64,000 nucleotides of DNA from Microbispora triticiradicis (lineage in GTDB: Bacteria; Actinomycetota; Actinomycetes; Streptosporangiales; Streptosporangiaceae). Position 1 is the first letter of the stretch; every line of letters starts with the position of its first letter. A model generated the notes under the pieces. The model was given only the letters and a program-made list of their open reading frames with translations. It did not search any database and was not told where the DNA came from. Below, piece by piece: positions 36,106 to 43,802 of this stretch. The position numbers and the translations under genes are program-made. The stretch covers positions 1-64,000 of the forward strand of contig QFZU02000027.1 of assembly GCA_003260025.2 (NCBI GenBank). The letters are read 5' to 3'.

Positions 36106-36785
36106 TCCTCCCCCGGATCCGGTGCGGCCGTGGCCTCGGCCTCCATGTCGGAGCCGGCGAAGCCGAGCGCGGACAGGAAGAAGGCGTCCCAGTGGACCGC
36201 CACCCCCACCGTCACCTCCGCCTGGCCACCACCCACCGTGCAGTCGGTCATGCGTACGCCCTCCGCGTCGCGGTCCGTGGTGATCTCCTCGGCCCGGCCG
36301 CACACCGCGCCGTCGTCCGCGAGCAGGCGCACCTGACCGGAGGCCCGCAGGGTCTCCTCGTCGATCTGGTCGGCGGCGGCTCGGGCGGCCTGCTCGGCGA
36401 TGTCGGCCGCCTTCAGCCGGGCGTTGATGGCCGCCCCGCCGTCGACGAGCAACCCGGCCAGCAGGAACACCGCCCCTGAGAACAGGACCACGAACACCGA
36501 CATGGAGCCCCGCTCCGCCGCTCTCCGCCGTACGGTCCGGTGTGCATGGTGTGCCCGGTGTGCCCGACGCGCGCCTCCACCCGGTGATCCCGGCCGCAGG
36601 GCGGCGCCCGGCGCCGGGCCGGAAGCCGGTGCCGAAGGGAAGCACGATGCCGAGGCACGGCCGGATGCCGAGGCGACAGCCGGCGCGGGGGCGACGGCCG
36701 GCGCCGACGCGGCATTCGGCGCCGGAACAACGCCTGGCGCGGGGGTGGCGGCCGGCGGGGCGGCGGGGCGGGAAAGAGGGATCAT
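36102..36785 (-). CDS. TadG/TadE-like minor pilin with long leader
   Basis: 227 residues from the ATG at 36785, which overlaps the previous stop (ATGA). The first 93 residues are a Pro/Ala-rich low-complexity leader ending ERG; a probable prepilin-peptidase site G|SMSVF follows, then one hydrophobic helix (FVVLFSGAVFLLAGLLVDGG). The mature part has a helix (RLKAADIAEQAARAAADQI) as in TadE/TadG proteins and two Cys. Glu5 of the mature pilin is replaced by Phe, as in TadG-type proteins. It is part of the Tad operon and overlaps LysM-BTAD by 4 bp. Confidence 0.75.
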   Translation of the reverse strand: MIPLSRPAAPPAATPAPGVVPAPNAASAPAVAPAPAVASASGRASASCFPSAPASGPAPGAALRPGSPGGGARRAHRAHHAHRTVRRRAAERGSMSVFVVLFSGAVFLLAGLLVDGGAAINARLKAADIAEQAARAAADQIDEETLRASGQVRLLADDGAVCGRAEEITTDRDAEGVRMTDCTVGGGQAEVTVGVAVHWDAFFLSALGFAGSDMEAEATAAPDPGEE

Positions 36786-37330
36786 TCCTGCACCCTCCGG
36801 AACCGCTCCAGCGGCACGACCGAGGTGCCCGACATCCGCTTGGCCGCGCCGAACCCGAGTACGGCCAGATCGAGCTCGCAGGTCACGGTGGCCCGGACGA
36901 CCGCGAGATGGTCGTCGGTGCTCATCTCCCACTCGGTGCCCGACATGTCGACCTCCGGGGAGCACTCGCCGGAGAGGGCCGATTCGGCGGCCTCCTTGGC
37001 GGCCGACTCGGCCTCCGACCGCGTGCGCTGCACCGAGGCGGCCCGCGCGGCGTCACGCGCCGCCCCGTTGACCTCTCCCTGTGCCTCCACGATCCGGCCC
37101 GCCGCGACCAGGAACAGCAGGAACAGCAGGAAGAGCGGGGCGAGCATGACCGTCTCGGCCGTCATCGAGCCCCTGTCTCCTTTCCTGGCGAGACGTGGAG
37201 CCCGGACGAGTCCTGGGGCCGGAGTGGAGCGGGAAGCCCGAGCGAAGCGGAGAGACAGGGCAGAGCGGGGGGTCAGGGCGGAGCGGGGAGCCGAGGCACG
37301 GTTGGAGGCCGGGGCGGAGCGGAGCGTCAT
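36782..37330 (-). CDS. TadE-family minor pilin with long leader
   Basis: 182 residues; ATGA overlaps at both ends. A 54-residue Arg/Ser/Pro leader with short repeats (PRSAL twice, RASRS) ends KGDRG, then the site G|SMTAE with Glu at +5, the hallmark recognised by prepilin peptidase, and the hydrophobic helix (VMLAPLFLLFLLFLVAAGRI). The mature domain follows TadE/TadF style: EAQGEVNGAARDAARAAS, then two Cys. Forms or initiates the Tad pilus with Flp. Confidence 0.78.
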   Translation of the reverse strand: MTLRSAPASNRASAPRSALTPRSALSLRFARASRSTPAPGLVRAPRLARKGDRGSMTAETVMLAPLFLLFLLFLVAAGRIVEAQGEVNGAARDAARAASVQRTRSEAESAAKEAAESALSGECSPEVDMSGTEWEMSTDDHLAVVRATVTCELDLAVLGFGAAKRMSGTSVVPLERFRRVQE

Positions 37331-38139
37331 TCGCACCCCTCCGAGCCGTCGTCCGGGCGGAAGCACTCGACGGGCCCGCCGAAGCGCGAGGTGATGTGGA
37401 TGGCCATCTCGGGCAGCAGCGGCACCACCAGTACGGCGTCGCCGGTGACCTCGATGCCCCGCTGGTCGCCCTGCTCCCAGGCCTTCGCCTCGGCGTCGCG
37501 CAGCAGTTGCGGACCGATCGCCTGCACGATCTGCCGGGCCTTGCCCTCCGCGGCGTCCTGCCAGCCGTCGGAGGAGCCCGCCGTCCTGGCGACGCGCGCA
37601 CCCTCCCGCGCGGCGGCGTCGGCGACCTGACGGCCGTGGAACCAGAGCGCGACCTGGACGATCAGGAAGACGACCACCAGCACGATCGGCATCAGGATGG
37701 CGAGCTCGATCACCGTCGCGCCCCGCTCACCACGCCGCTCACCACGCCGCTCACCACGCCGCTCACCACGCCGCTCACCACGCCGCTCACCACGCCGCTC
37801 ACCACGCCGCTCACCACGCCGCTCACCACGCCGCTCACCACGCCGCTCACCACGCCGCTCACCACGCCGGTCGCCGCCCCGCTCACCCTGCCGCCATGGC
37901 ATGGAGCCGTGGGGTCCTTCGGCACGCGACCAGGGAACGGAGCCGCATGGCCGGCCGCCACGCCGCCCGGGTACGGACCCGCACAACTCGCCACCACACA
38001 ACTCGATGCCACTCCGTCCGGGATCGGAGCCGCACGACGCGTCGACGAGCCGTCCGGGACCGGGCCCGCACGGCTCAGTGGCACGCCGGGGACAGGGGCC
38101 GCGTGGCACGCGGCCGCGTCCGCCCTGCACCCTGGTCAC
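37327..38139 (-). CDS. TadE-family minor pilin with (ERRG)n repeat leader
   Basis: 270 residues from a GTG at 38139 that overlaps the flp stop (GTGA), like the other junctions. The first strong ATG is at 37902, which would give 191 residues. Before the pilin domain come Cys-rich 12-residue repeats (CGSDPGRSGIEL type) and eleven exact ERRG units. There is no start codon between the ERRG block and the pilin domain, so the repeat is translated on either start. Site G|ATVIE with Glu5, helix AILMPIVLVVVFLIVQVALW, then GRQVADAAAREGARVA. Leader 61-140 residues against the usual 6-25. Confidence 0.78.
   Translation of the reverse strand: MTRVQGGRGRVPRGPCPRRATEPCGPGPGRLVDASCGSDPGRSGIELCGGELCGSVPGRRGGRPCGSVPWSRAEGPHGSMPWRQGERGGDRRGERRGERRGERRGERRGERRGERRGERRGERRGERRGERRGERRGERGATVIELAILMPIVLVVVFLIVQVALWFHGRQVADAAAREGARVARTAGSSDGWQDAAEGKARQIVQAIGPQLLRDAEAKAWEQGDQRGIEVTGDAVLVVPLLPEMAIHITSRFGGPVECFRPDDGSEGCE
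37717..37872 (-). repeat. 12-bp tandem repeat, 11 exact copies, in the TadE leader
   Basis: The unit accacgccgctc (plus strand) is repeated exactly from 37729 to 37860, with one variant copy on each side (37717-37728, 37861-37872). It encodes (ERRG)11 in the pilin leader on the minus strand. Exact identity over 132 bp means recent expansion. Confidence 0.95.
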
Positions 38140-38390
38140 CCGCCGCCGCCGGCACCACCGCCGCCACCGCCGCCGCCACCGCCACCCCCGCCGCCGCCGA
38201 AGCTGTTCTGGATGTCGGCCTGCCGTCCCTCGACCACCGACTTGATCAGCGTGGCCAGGCCGAGCGCGACCCCGGCGATGATGGCGGTGATGATCACCCA
38301 TTCGACCGCCGAGGCTCCTCTGGACGGAGCGGTCCTGGCGCGGTCGAGCCGTACGTGGAGCACGGCGACCAGATAGTGAAACCAGAGCAT
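38136..38390 (-). CDS. flp: Flp-family major pilin with poly-glycine tail
   Basis: 84 residues. Leader of 25 residues ending SRG, then site G|ASAVE with Glu at +5 and the hydrophobic pilin helix (WVIITAIIAGVALGLATLI). After KSVVEGRQADIQNSF comes a tail of 15 Gly, Ala and 4 Gly to the stop. Mature length about 59, typical of Flp pilins; the Gly tail is unusual. The ATG overlaps the tadC stop by one base (TGATG). This is the presumed major subunit of the Tad pilus. Confidence 0.85.
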   Translation of the reverse strand: MLWFHYLVAVLHVRLDRARTAPSRGASAVEWVIITAIIAGVALGLATLIKSVVEGRQADIQNSFGGGGGGGGGGGGGGGAGGGG

Positions 38391-39436
38391 CAGGCCCCCA
38401 ACATCTTCATGGCTGCCGGAAAGGTGAGGAAGATCACGAAACCCGCGCACAGCAGGAGCTGGGCGACGAGCATCGACTGGGACCGCTCGCCCGCCTTGCC
38501 CTCGACCTCCGCGAGTTCGCGGCGGCGCAGGGTGGCGGCCCGTGCGGTGAGTGACGAGCGCACCTTGGCGCCGTCGTCGGCGACCAGCCCGAGGGCGGCC
38601 GAAAGGTCCCGCAGCTCGTCGACGTTGATCTCGTCGCCGAGCTGACCGAGCGCCTGCCAGGGGGTGATGCCGACGATCCGGGCGTTCGCCAGTGCCTCGC
38701 GGATGCGCTCCATGGCCCAGTTCGCGCCGGGGGCGGGCCCGGCCGCGTTCCCGGCGCCGCTCGCGCCACCGCTCACACCGCCGGTCGAGGCCCCGGCGAC
38801 CGCGCCGTTAGGTGTGCCGTTCAGCGTCCCGTTGAGCGCGCCGGGCGCGGCGGCGGGGCTGCCGACGGAGACCGCCATCATCAGCGCCTCCGGGACGCCC
38901 CGGCCACCCGCGAGGTTCATCGCCACGAGGTCGAGGAAGGCCCCGACCGCGTGCCGGAAGTCCCGGCGCCGTACGGCGGCGTCCCGCTTGAGCTGCACGT
39001 CGGGCAGCAGGAAGAAGATCACGCAGACGATCAGGGCCGACCACAGCGGCACCTGCAGCGAGACCCCCCACTCCATCAGCGCCAGCCAGCCGACGAGCAG
39101 CGGGAACGCCAGCAGGCCGGAGACGCCCAGCAGCAGCTTCGTCGCCAGGAAGCCCTCGAACGACCTGCCGAGCAGCGCGAGGTCGGCCTTGACCGAGCGC
39201 GCCTCCCAGCCGCGGCTCTCGTAGAACCGGGCGAGCCGGACGCCGAGCGTACGGCGGAACTCGCTGACGTCCTCCTCCGGCGCGATCAGGGGGGCCCGCG
39301 GCACACCCGTGCCGTCGCGGGCCTGGTCGAGCGCGGCTAGCCGGGCGAGCAGGCCGGGCCGGGGCGGGAACAGCGCCCGCAGCAGCAGGAAGATCCCGAG
39401 CCCGAGCACCACCCCGGCGAGCACGGTGTTGATCAC
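38390..39436 (-). CDS. tadC: Tad pilus assembly membrane protein TadC (GspF-like)
   Basis: 348 residues from the GTG at 39436 (GGAGG upstream, GTGA overlap with tadB). N-terminal helix (LAGVVLGLGIFLLLRALF), a pair of helices about 115-160, a GspF-type cytoplasmic domain (DFRHAVGAFLDLVAMNLAGG) and a last helix (LVAQLLLCAGFVIFLTFPA). The F domain is interrupted near residue 215-255 by a low-complexity insert with NGT/NGA and GGVSGGAS repeats. With TadB it forms the inner-membrane platform that couples TadA to pilin extrusion. Confidence 0.88.
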   Translation of the reverse strand: MINTVLAGVVLGLGIFLLLRALFPPRPGLLARLAALDQARDGTGVPRAPLIAPEEDVSEFRRTLGVRLARFYESRGWEARSVKADLALLGRSFEGFLATKLLLGVSGLLAFPLLVGWLALMEWGVSLQVPLWSALIVCVIFFLLPDVQLKRDAAVRRRDFRHAVGAFLDLVAMNLAGGRGVPEALMMAVSVGSPAAAPGALNGTLNGTPNGAVAGASTGGVSGGASGAGNAAGPAPGANWAMERIREALANARIVGITPWQALGQLGDEINVDELRDLSAALGLVADDGAKVRSSLTARAATLRRRELAEVEGKAGERSQSMLVAQLLLCAGFVIFLTFPAAMKMLGA

Positions 39437-40404
39437 GGCGTCCTCCCTTCGGCCGCGAGACCACCGACGGTTCCTCCGGTGGGGACCGGCCGCGTCTGGG
39501 AGCGGGTCTGCGGCGGAGAGATCTCGGCCCGAGGGTGCGGGGCGAGGATCCGGGCGGGCTTGTCGAAGCGGGCGAGCCGCCGCATCCACGCGAAGCCCGC
39601 GCCGAACAGGCCGGCCACGATGACCAGCACGGCCTGGCCGAGCACGGAGTTGTACTCCTCCACGTAGGACCGGTTGAACACGACGAGCGCGCCGGCGAAG
39701 ACGAGGGCGGTGCCGACGACGATCTGCACGCTCTTGCGGGTGGACCTGCGCTCGGCCTCGACCCGGCGGCGCATGTCCAGTTCCTCGCGGGCGGAGACCG
39801 CCAGGGCCGACAGGACGTCGCGCAGGCCCGGCCCGCGCAGCCGGGAGTTGAGGATCAGCGCCGCCACGACGAGGTCGGCCGAGGTGTCGTCCAGCTCGTC
39901 GGCGAAGATCCGCAGCGCGTCGGAGAGCGGCATCCTCATGTGCAGGCGGTCGACCATCGACCGCAGATGGGGTTGCAGCGTCGGCGACGCGGCCCGGATC
40001 GACGAGGGGATGGCCTGTTCCAGGCCGGCCGCGCCGGCGATCGTGTCCCTCAGCGACTCGGTCCAGGCCGCCAGGCCCTCCAGCCGCCGCATCGCTGCCC
40101 GCTCCTCCGCCGCGCCGCCGGTGAGTCCGCGCCAGGCGATGACCAGCAGTACGGCGCCTGCCGCGATGACCGGCCACCCCGTCACCACCAGGACCAGCAC
40201 CCCCGTGATCAGGGCGACCGCCAGCCTGGTGGACAGCGTGCGCAGCAGCGCCGTCCGCTTCGCCCTGCCGTCGGGGGCGGCGGGCCGGCGACGCACGCCG
40301 TACAGGGCCAGGGCGAGCAGGAAGATCCCGCCGCCGGCCATGGCGCCGGGCAGCAGCACCAGCGGGTCGAGCAGGTCCGGGGGCACGGGCAGCAGGCCGC
40401 TCAT
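39433..40404 (-). CDS. tadB: Tad pilus assembly membrane protein TadB (GspF-like)
   Basis: 323 residues from the ATG at 40404, which overlaps the tadA stop (ATGA); a GTG at 40410 is an alternative. Helices near 15-35, 55-90, and two at about 220-270. The GspF-type domain carries EGLAAWTESLRDTIAGAAGLEQAI and DDTSADLVVAALIL, typical of TadB. Its C-terminal ~50 residues are Pro/Thr-rich and probably disordered. Confidence 0.88.
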   Translation of the reverse strand: MSGLLPVPPDLLDPLVLLPGAMAGGGIFLLALALYGVRRRPAAPDGRAKRTALLRTLSTRLAVALITGVLVLVVTGWPVIAAGAVLLVIAWRGLTGGAAEERAAMRRLEGLAAWTESLRDTIAGAAGLEQAIPSSIRAASPTLQPHLRSMVDRLHMRMPLSDALRIFADELDDTSADLVVAALILNSRLRGPGLRDVLSALAVSAREELDMRRRVEAERRSTRKSVQIVVGTALVFAGALVVFNRSYVEEYNSVLGQAVLVIVAGLFGAGFAWMRRLARFDKPARILAPHPRAEISPPQTRSQTRPVPTGGTVGGLAAEGRTP

Positions 40405-41720
40405 CGCCACGCTCCCATCGCCGGGTCGTAGCCGTGGGCGGCCAGTTCGTCCGCGCAGGAGATCGGGGCGTGCGGCACCACGTAGCCGCCCGCCATCGCG
40501 AACACCTCCGAGGACAGCACCCGCCCGTCGCAGCCGGTGACCTCGCGCACGCTGGACACGTAGCGGCGCAGCGTGCCGCCCCGGTGGTAGTCGTTGCGCT
40601 TCTCGATGAACACCACGAAGTCGATGGCCCCGGCGATGAGCATGTGGGTGGCCTCGATGGGCAGCCGCTCCACGGCCTGCAGCGCGTAGGTCGCGATGCG
40701 GTTGAACACCTCCATGCTGGAGTTGGCGTGGATCGTCGACAGCGACCCGTCGTTGCCCTGGGTCATCGCGTTCAGCATCGTGACGATCTCGTCGCCGAGT
40801 ACCTCGCCCACGATCACCCGGGAGGGGTTCATGCGCAGCGAGCGGCGCACCAGCTCGGCCATCGTGATCTCCCCCTGCCCCTCGGAGTTGGGCAGGCGGT
40901 GCTCGAAGGCCACCACGTTCGGGTGCAGCTCGGGGAACTGGTCCAGCCCCAGCTCAAGGGCACGTTCCACGGTGATGAGCCGCTCGGTCGGCGGGATCTC
41001 GTTGGCCAGCGCCCGCAGCAGCGTCGTCTTCCCGGCGTTCGTCGACCCGGCGAGCATGATGTTCTTGCGCGCCGCGACCGCGGCCGTGAGGAACCTGCCC
41101 ACCTCGGGGGTGAGCGTGCCGTTCCCGACGAGGTCGGAGAGGAAGACCTTGCCGAGGCGGGACCGGCGGATCGACAGCGCGGGCCGCACGGTGACGTCCA
41201 TGACCGCCGAGAGCCGCGAGCCGTCCGGCAGGCGCAGGTCGAGCTGCGGGTTCGCGGTGTCGAAGGGCCGCGACGAGAGGCCCGAGTAGGCCGCGAGGAT
41301 CTGGATCAGCTCGACCAGCTCCTCGTCGGACTCCGCGACGGGATCGTGCATGATCTCCTGGCCGTCGGCGTAGCTGACGAACACCCGGTCGCACCCGTTG
41401 ATGTCGATGTTCTCGACCTCGGGGTCGTCCAGCAGCGGCTGGAGGCGGCCGACGCCGAAGAGCGCGGCGTGGATGCCCGCCGCGAGCGCCTCCTCCTCCT
41501 CGGCGGTCGGCGGCGTGCGCCCCACGCCGATCTCGCCGCGCGCGAACTCCTCCAGCACCTGGGCGATCAGCGCCCGGGCGAACTGCCGTTCGTCCTCCCC
41601 CGACATGGGCGGCAGGCCGCTCGCCTGGTCCAGCCGCCGCTGGTGCGCCAGGCGGTCGCCGACCTCCTGCCGGAACCGCTTCACCAGGCCGTGGTCCACG
41701 GTCCGCCGCTGGGCGTTCAT
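40401..41720 (-). CDS. tadA: Tad pilus assembly ATPase TadA (CpaF)
   Basis: 439 residues. Secretion ATPase of the GspE/VirB11 superfamily: Walker A GSTNAGKT (225-232), Asp-box/ERAL region, Walker B IVGEVLGDE and His-box STIHANSS. It powers polymerisation of Flp pilin. GAGGGGGC precedes the ATG. The Arg-rich N-terminus (about 1-60) is as in actinobacterial CpaF. Upstream gene is the CpaE-like ATPase, 67 bp away. Confidence 0.95.
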   Translation of the reverse strand: MNAQRRTVDHGLVKRFRQEVGDRLAHQRRLDQASGLPPMSGEDERQFARALIAQVLEEFARGEIGVGRTPPTAEEEEALAAGIHAALFGVGRLQPLLDDPEVENIDINGCDRVFVSYADGQEIMHDPVAESDEELVELIQILAAYSGLSSRPFDTANPQLDLRLPDGSRLSAVMDVTVRPALSIRRSRLGKVFLSDLVGNGTLTPEVGRFLTAAVAARKNIMLAGSTNAGKTTLLRALANEIPPTERLITVERALELGLDQFPELHPNVVAFEHRLPNSEGQGEITMAELVRRSLRMNPSRVIVGEVLGDEIVTMLNAMTQGNDGSLSTIHANSSMEVFNRIATYALQAVERLPIEATHMLIAGAIDFVVFIEKRNDYHRGGTLRRYVSSVREVTGCDGRVLSSEVFAMAGGYVVPHAPISCADELAAHGYDPAMGAWR

Positions 41721-41787
41721 GCCGCCCCCTCGCCCGGCCGCCCGCGGGAGCGTCCGGTCCGCCCGGCGTTCCCGGCGGTCCGCGCGA

Positions 41788-42591
41788 TCATGACCGCACC
41801 TCCGGGGCCCGTCGCGTGAACCGGCCGCCCGGCTGCCGCCGCGCCGCCTGCGAGTCGTCCTCGCCGCCCGCGAGGTGCGTGGCGAGGCGGGTGGCCAGCT
41901 CCCGCGCCGTACGGATCAGCATGCTGCGGTCGAGTTTGCCGCCCCACTGGCCGCGCAGCAGTTCGGCGCCCTTCGGGTCGTGCGCCAGGCCGCCGACGAA
42001 GGCGACGTCCCAGCCGGACACGATGCGTCGGATCTCCTCCAGCGAGGTGCGGTACGACCGGGGGTCGGCGATGACGACGACGCCGGCCTTGCGGCCGAGC
42101 AGCGACAGCCGCTCACGCAGGTGGGCGACGTGGTCGAGGCTGGCCCGCGTGAACAGCACCACCAGGTCGGCCTCGGCCATCAGGTCGTTGATGGGGGCGT
42201 GCAGTCCGAGGCGGCCGCAGTCGGCGAGCACGTCGGCCTGCGGCAGGGCGGCGAACGCCCGGCCGAGCGGCCCCCACAGCCAGGTGAGGCCCGCCGCCTG
42301 CTCCCCACTGGTCAGCCCGGCCAGCACGTCGAGACCGCCGACGAGCTTCTGCGTGTGCTCGTACACGAGATCGGTGTGGAGCCCGCGCCGCGCGACCGCG
42401 CCGAGGCTGAGCAGGCCGCGGCCGGGGTTGAGCACGCTCCCGTCGGCCCCGGGCAGGCGGTAGGCGAGGTCGCCGCCGGACGGGTCGCACTCGGCCAGCA
42501 GCACCGGGCGGGGCCACACCGCGCCGAGGGCCGTCGCCGCGGTGGTCACGCCGGGCGCCCCCTTGTCGGCCGCGAGCACGATCAGCGCCAC
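41788..42591 (-). CDS. cpaE: CpaE/TadZ-like protein with degenerate P-loop
   Basis: 267 residues from the GTG at 42591, one base after the previous stop. MinD/ParA-like fold: VALIVLAADKGAPGVTTAATAL (about 1-22), LAECDPSGGDL, and LADCGRLG. In the P-loop the usual GKT lysine is Val (KGAPGVTT), so ATP hydrolysis is doubtful although the leading Lys remains. In other species TadZ/CpaE proteins place the Tad machine at the cell pole or other sites. Confidence 0.8.
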   Translation of the reverse strand: MALIVLAADKGAPGVTTAATALGAVWPRPVLLAECDPSGGDLAYRLPGADGSVLNPGRGLLSLGAVARRGLHTDLVYEHTQKLVGGLDVLAGLTSGEQAAGLTWLWGPLGRAFAALPQADVLADCGRLGLHAPINDLMAEADLVVLFTRASLDHVAHLRERLSLLGRKAGVVVIADPRSYRTSLEEIRRIVSGWDVAFVGGLAHDPKGAELLRGQWGGKLDRSMLIRTARELATRLATHLAGGEDDSQAARRQPGGRFTRRAPEVRS

Positions 42592-42592
42592 G

Positions 42593-43276
42593 TCACTTGA
42601 CCCCCGGAAGCGAGATGAGGGCGATTTCCCCACTGGAGGCGTACTGGGCGATGGTCGGCGCGATCGTGGTGTCGACGACGATCGTGACCAGCCCGCCGCC
42701 GGACCGTCCGGAGGAGATGCTCTCCACGCGGGCGGCGGTGGTCAGCACCTTCTGCTGGGCGGCGACGGAGCCGCGACCGGCCGTGGGCACGTAGACCACC
42801 TGGACGATCTCGCTCCACCTGAGGTCGCCGGGCATCTGTCCCGCCTTGAGCGAGAGGCCGACCTTGGCCTTGCCCGGCCCGACCTGGTCGCTCGAATTCG
42901 AAGTCATCTGCTGGGTGAGCAGCGTGCCCGGCAACAGCGTCACCGCGGCGTACGTCTTGGCCACCTCGTCCTTGTAGCGGTAGGCGACGTAGTCGATGCC
43001 GGTGTCGGCGATCTGCACCTCTCTGAGGGCCGATGCCGGGATGCGCTGCCCTGCGCCCACCTGCTGGGTGATCTGCACGGCGGAGACGCGGTCGCCGCTG
43101 CGCATGACCAGAAGGGTGGTGGCCAGCGCGCCGCCCAGGATGAGGAGGACGGCGAGCGCGGCGAGGGCGGGCTTGCGCTCCCTCGGCGGGACGGGCAGTT
43201 TGCGGGAGGCCGGTCCGGACAGGCCGGGCCGGGCCGCCGCGCGAGCGTCCTGCGGCGTCTTCTCGCTGATCCTCAT
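42593..43276 (-). CDS. SAF-domain protein (CpaB/RcpC-like) of the Tad cluster
   Basis: 227 residues. One membrane helix (about 37-57, ALAALAVLLILGGALATTLL) and a SAF domain (QITQQVGAGQRIPASALREVQI, about 70-90) followed by a beta-rich C-terminus (VGLSLKAGQMPGDL, VQVVYVP). In Gram-negative Tad systems CpaB links to the secretin; Gram-positive versions probably act at the wall side. It is first in the ten-gene operon, with a long upstream region that should hold the operon's promoter. Confidence 0.82.
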   Translation of the reverse strand: MRISEKTPQDARAAARPGLSGPASRKLPVPPRERKPALAALAVLLILGGALATTLLVMRSGDRVSAVQITQQVGAGQRIPASALREVQIADTGIDYVAYRYKDEVAKTYAAVTLLPGTLLTQQMTSNSSDQVGPGKAKVGLSLKAGQMPGDLRWSEIVQVVYVPTAGRGSVAAQQKVLTTAARVESISSGRSGGGLVTIVVDTTIAPTIAQYASSGEIALISLPGVK

Positions 43277-43802
43277 GGGTGGGGGACCCCCAGGATGACG
43301 GCGCCCCTTCTGTTTTCGGGCCGCTTGAATGTAATTACGGTCTTACCGTTGCTCCGAATTCACTCCATTATGGCCAGCTCCCGCCGCCATAAGTGGCGCG
43401 AAGTGGCGACCCATGCTTATCCGTTAGGAATACGCCTGTCAACGGGAGTCGATCTATCGCCATATCGACATAAGGCTTTACTATCCCGACATTTCGTGAT
43501 AGTAACTGACCACTTCTTCCCCACTTGTCACATGGCTCACAGCGGCATCTCGGGAAGCGCGGCCGGGTCCGCGCCGGGCATGTCTCCCGGTCCGTCACAC
43601 GTCGCCGGATGACAGACGCTTTTACCTATTCCGGGAAACGCCCAGATGAGCGGCGGGCGCGCGGCTACGGTGTCCCGCGGGAGAGCGCCCGGACCCGAGG
43701 CGGCACCGGAGCGGACCTCGGGAAAGATCTTCACGGGACCGCCCCGGGATGAAACGCTTTCCGGAGTTCTCCGCCGCACCACCGCCGTCTGGGAGTCTGC
43801 GC
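43277..43802. other. Divergent control region between the Tad operon and the EccC/EssC gene
   Basis: 526 bp with the lowest GC of the window over about 43310-43510. Contains a perfect 8-bp inverted repeat ttactatc (43478-43485) / gatagtaa (43498-43505). The two outermost start codons read away from it, so promoters for both units should be here; no clean -35/-10 pair could be fixed. Small frames inside show no coding bias. Confidence 0.5.
43478..43505. promoter_or_regulatory. Inverted repeat in the Tad/EccC divergent region
   Basis: Arms ttactatc and gatagtaa, 12-nt spacer, in AT-rich DNA about 200 bp upstream of the Tad operon and 300 bp upstream of the EccC gene. Possible operator or weak hairpin. 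Confidence 0.4.

Noticed and set aside
36106-36645. N-terminal extension of the LysM-BTAD reading frame to 36645
   Set aside because: It overlaps the minor pilin gene in another frame; the ATG at 36105 has the ATGA overlap seen at other junctions of the operon.
37717-37872. CRISPR array at the 12-bp repeats
   Set aside because: The repeats are contiguous with no spacers and encode ERRG in frame; no cas genes are present.
37896-38645. Plus-strand frame with Pro/Ala-rich translation over the flp gene
   Set aside because: It is the complement of the flp poly-glycine tail and the pilin leader.
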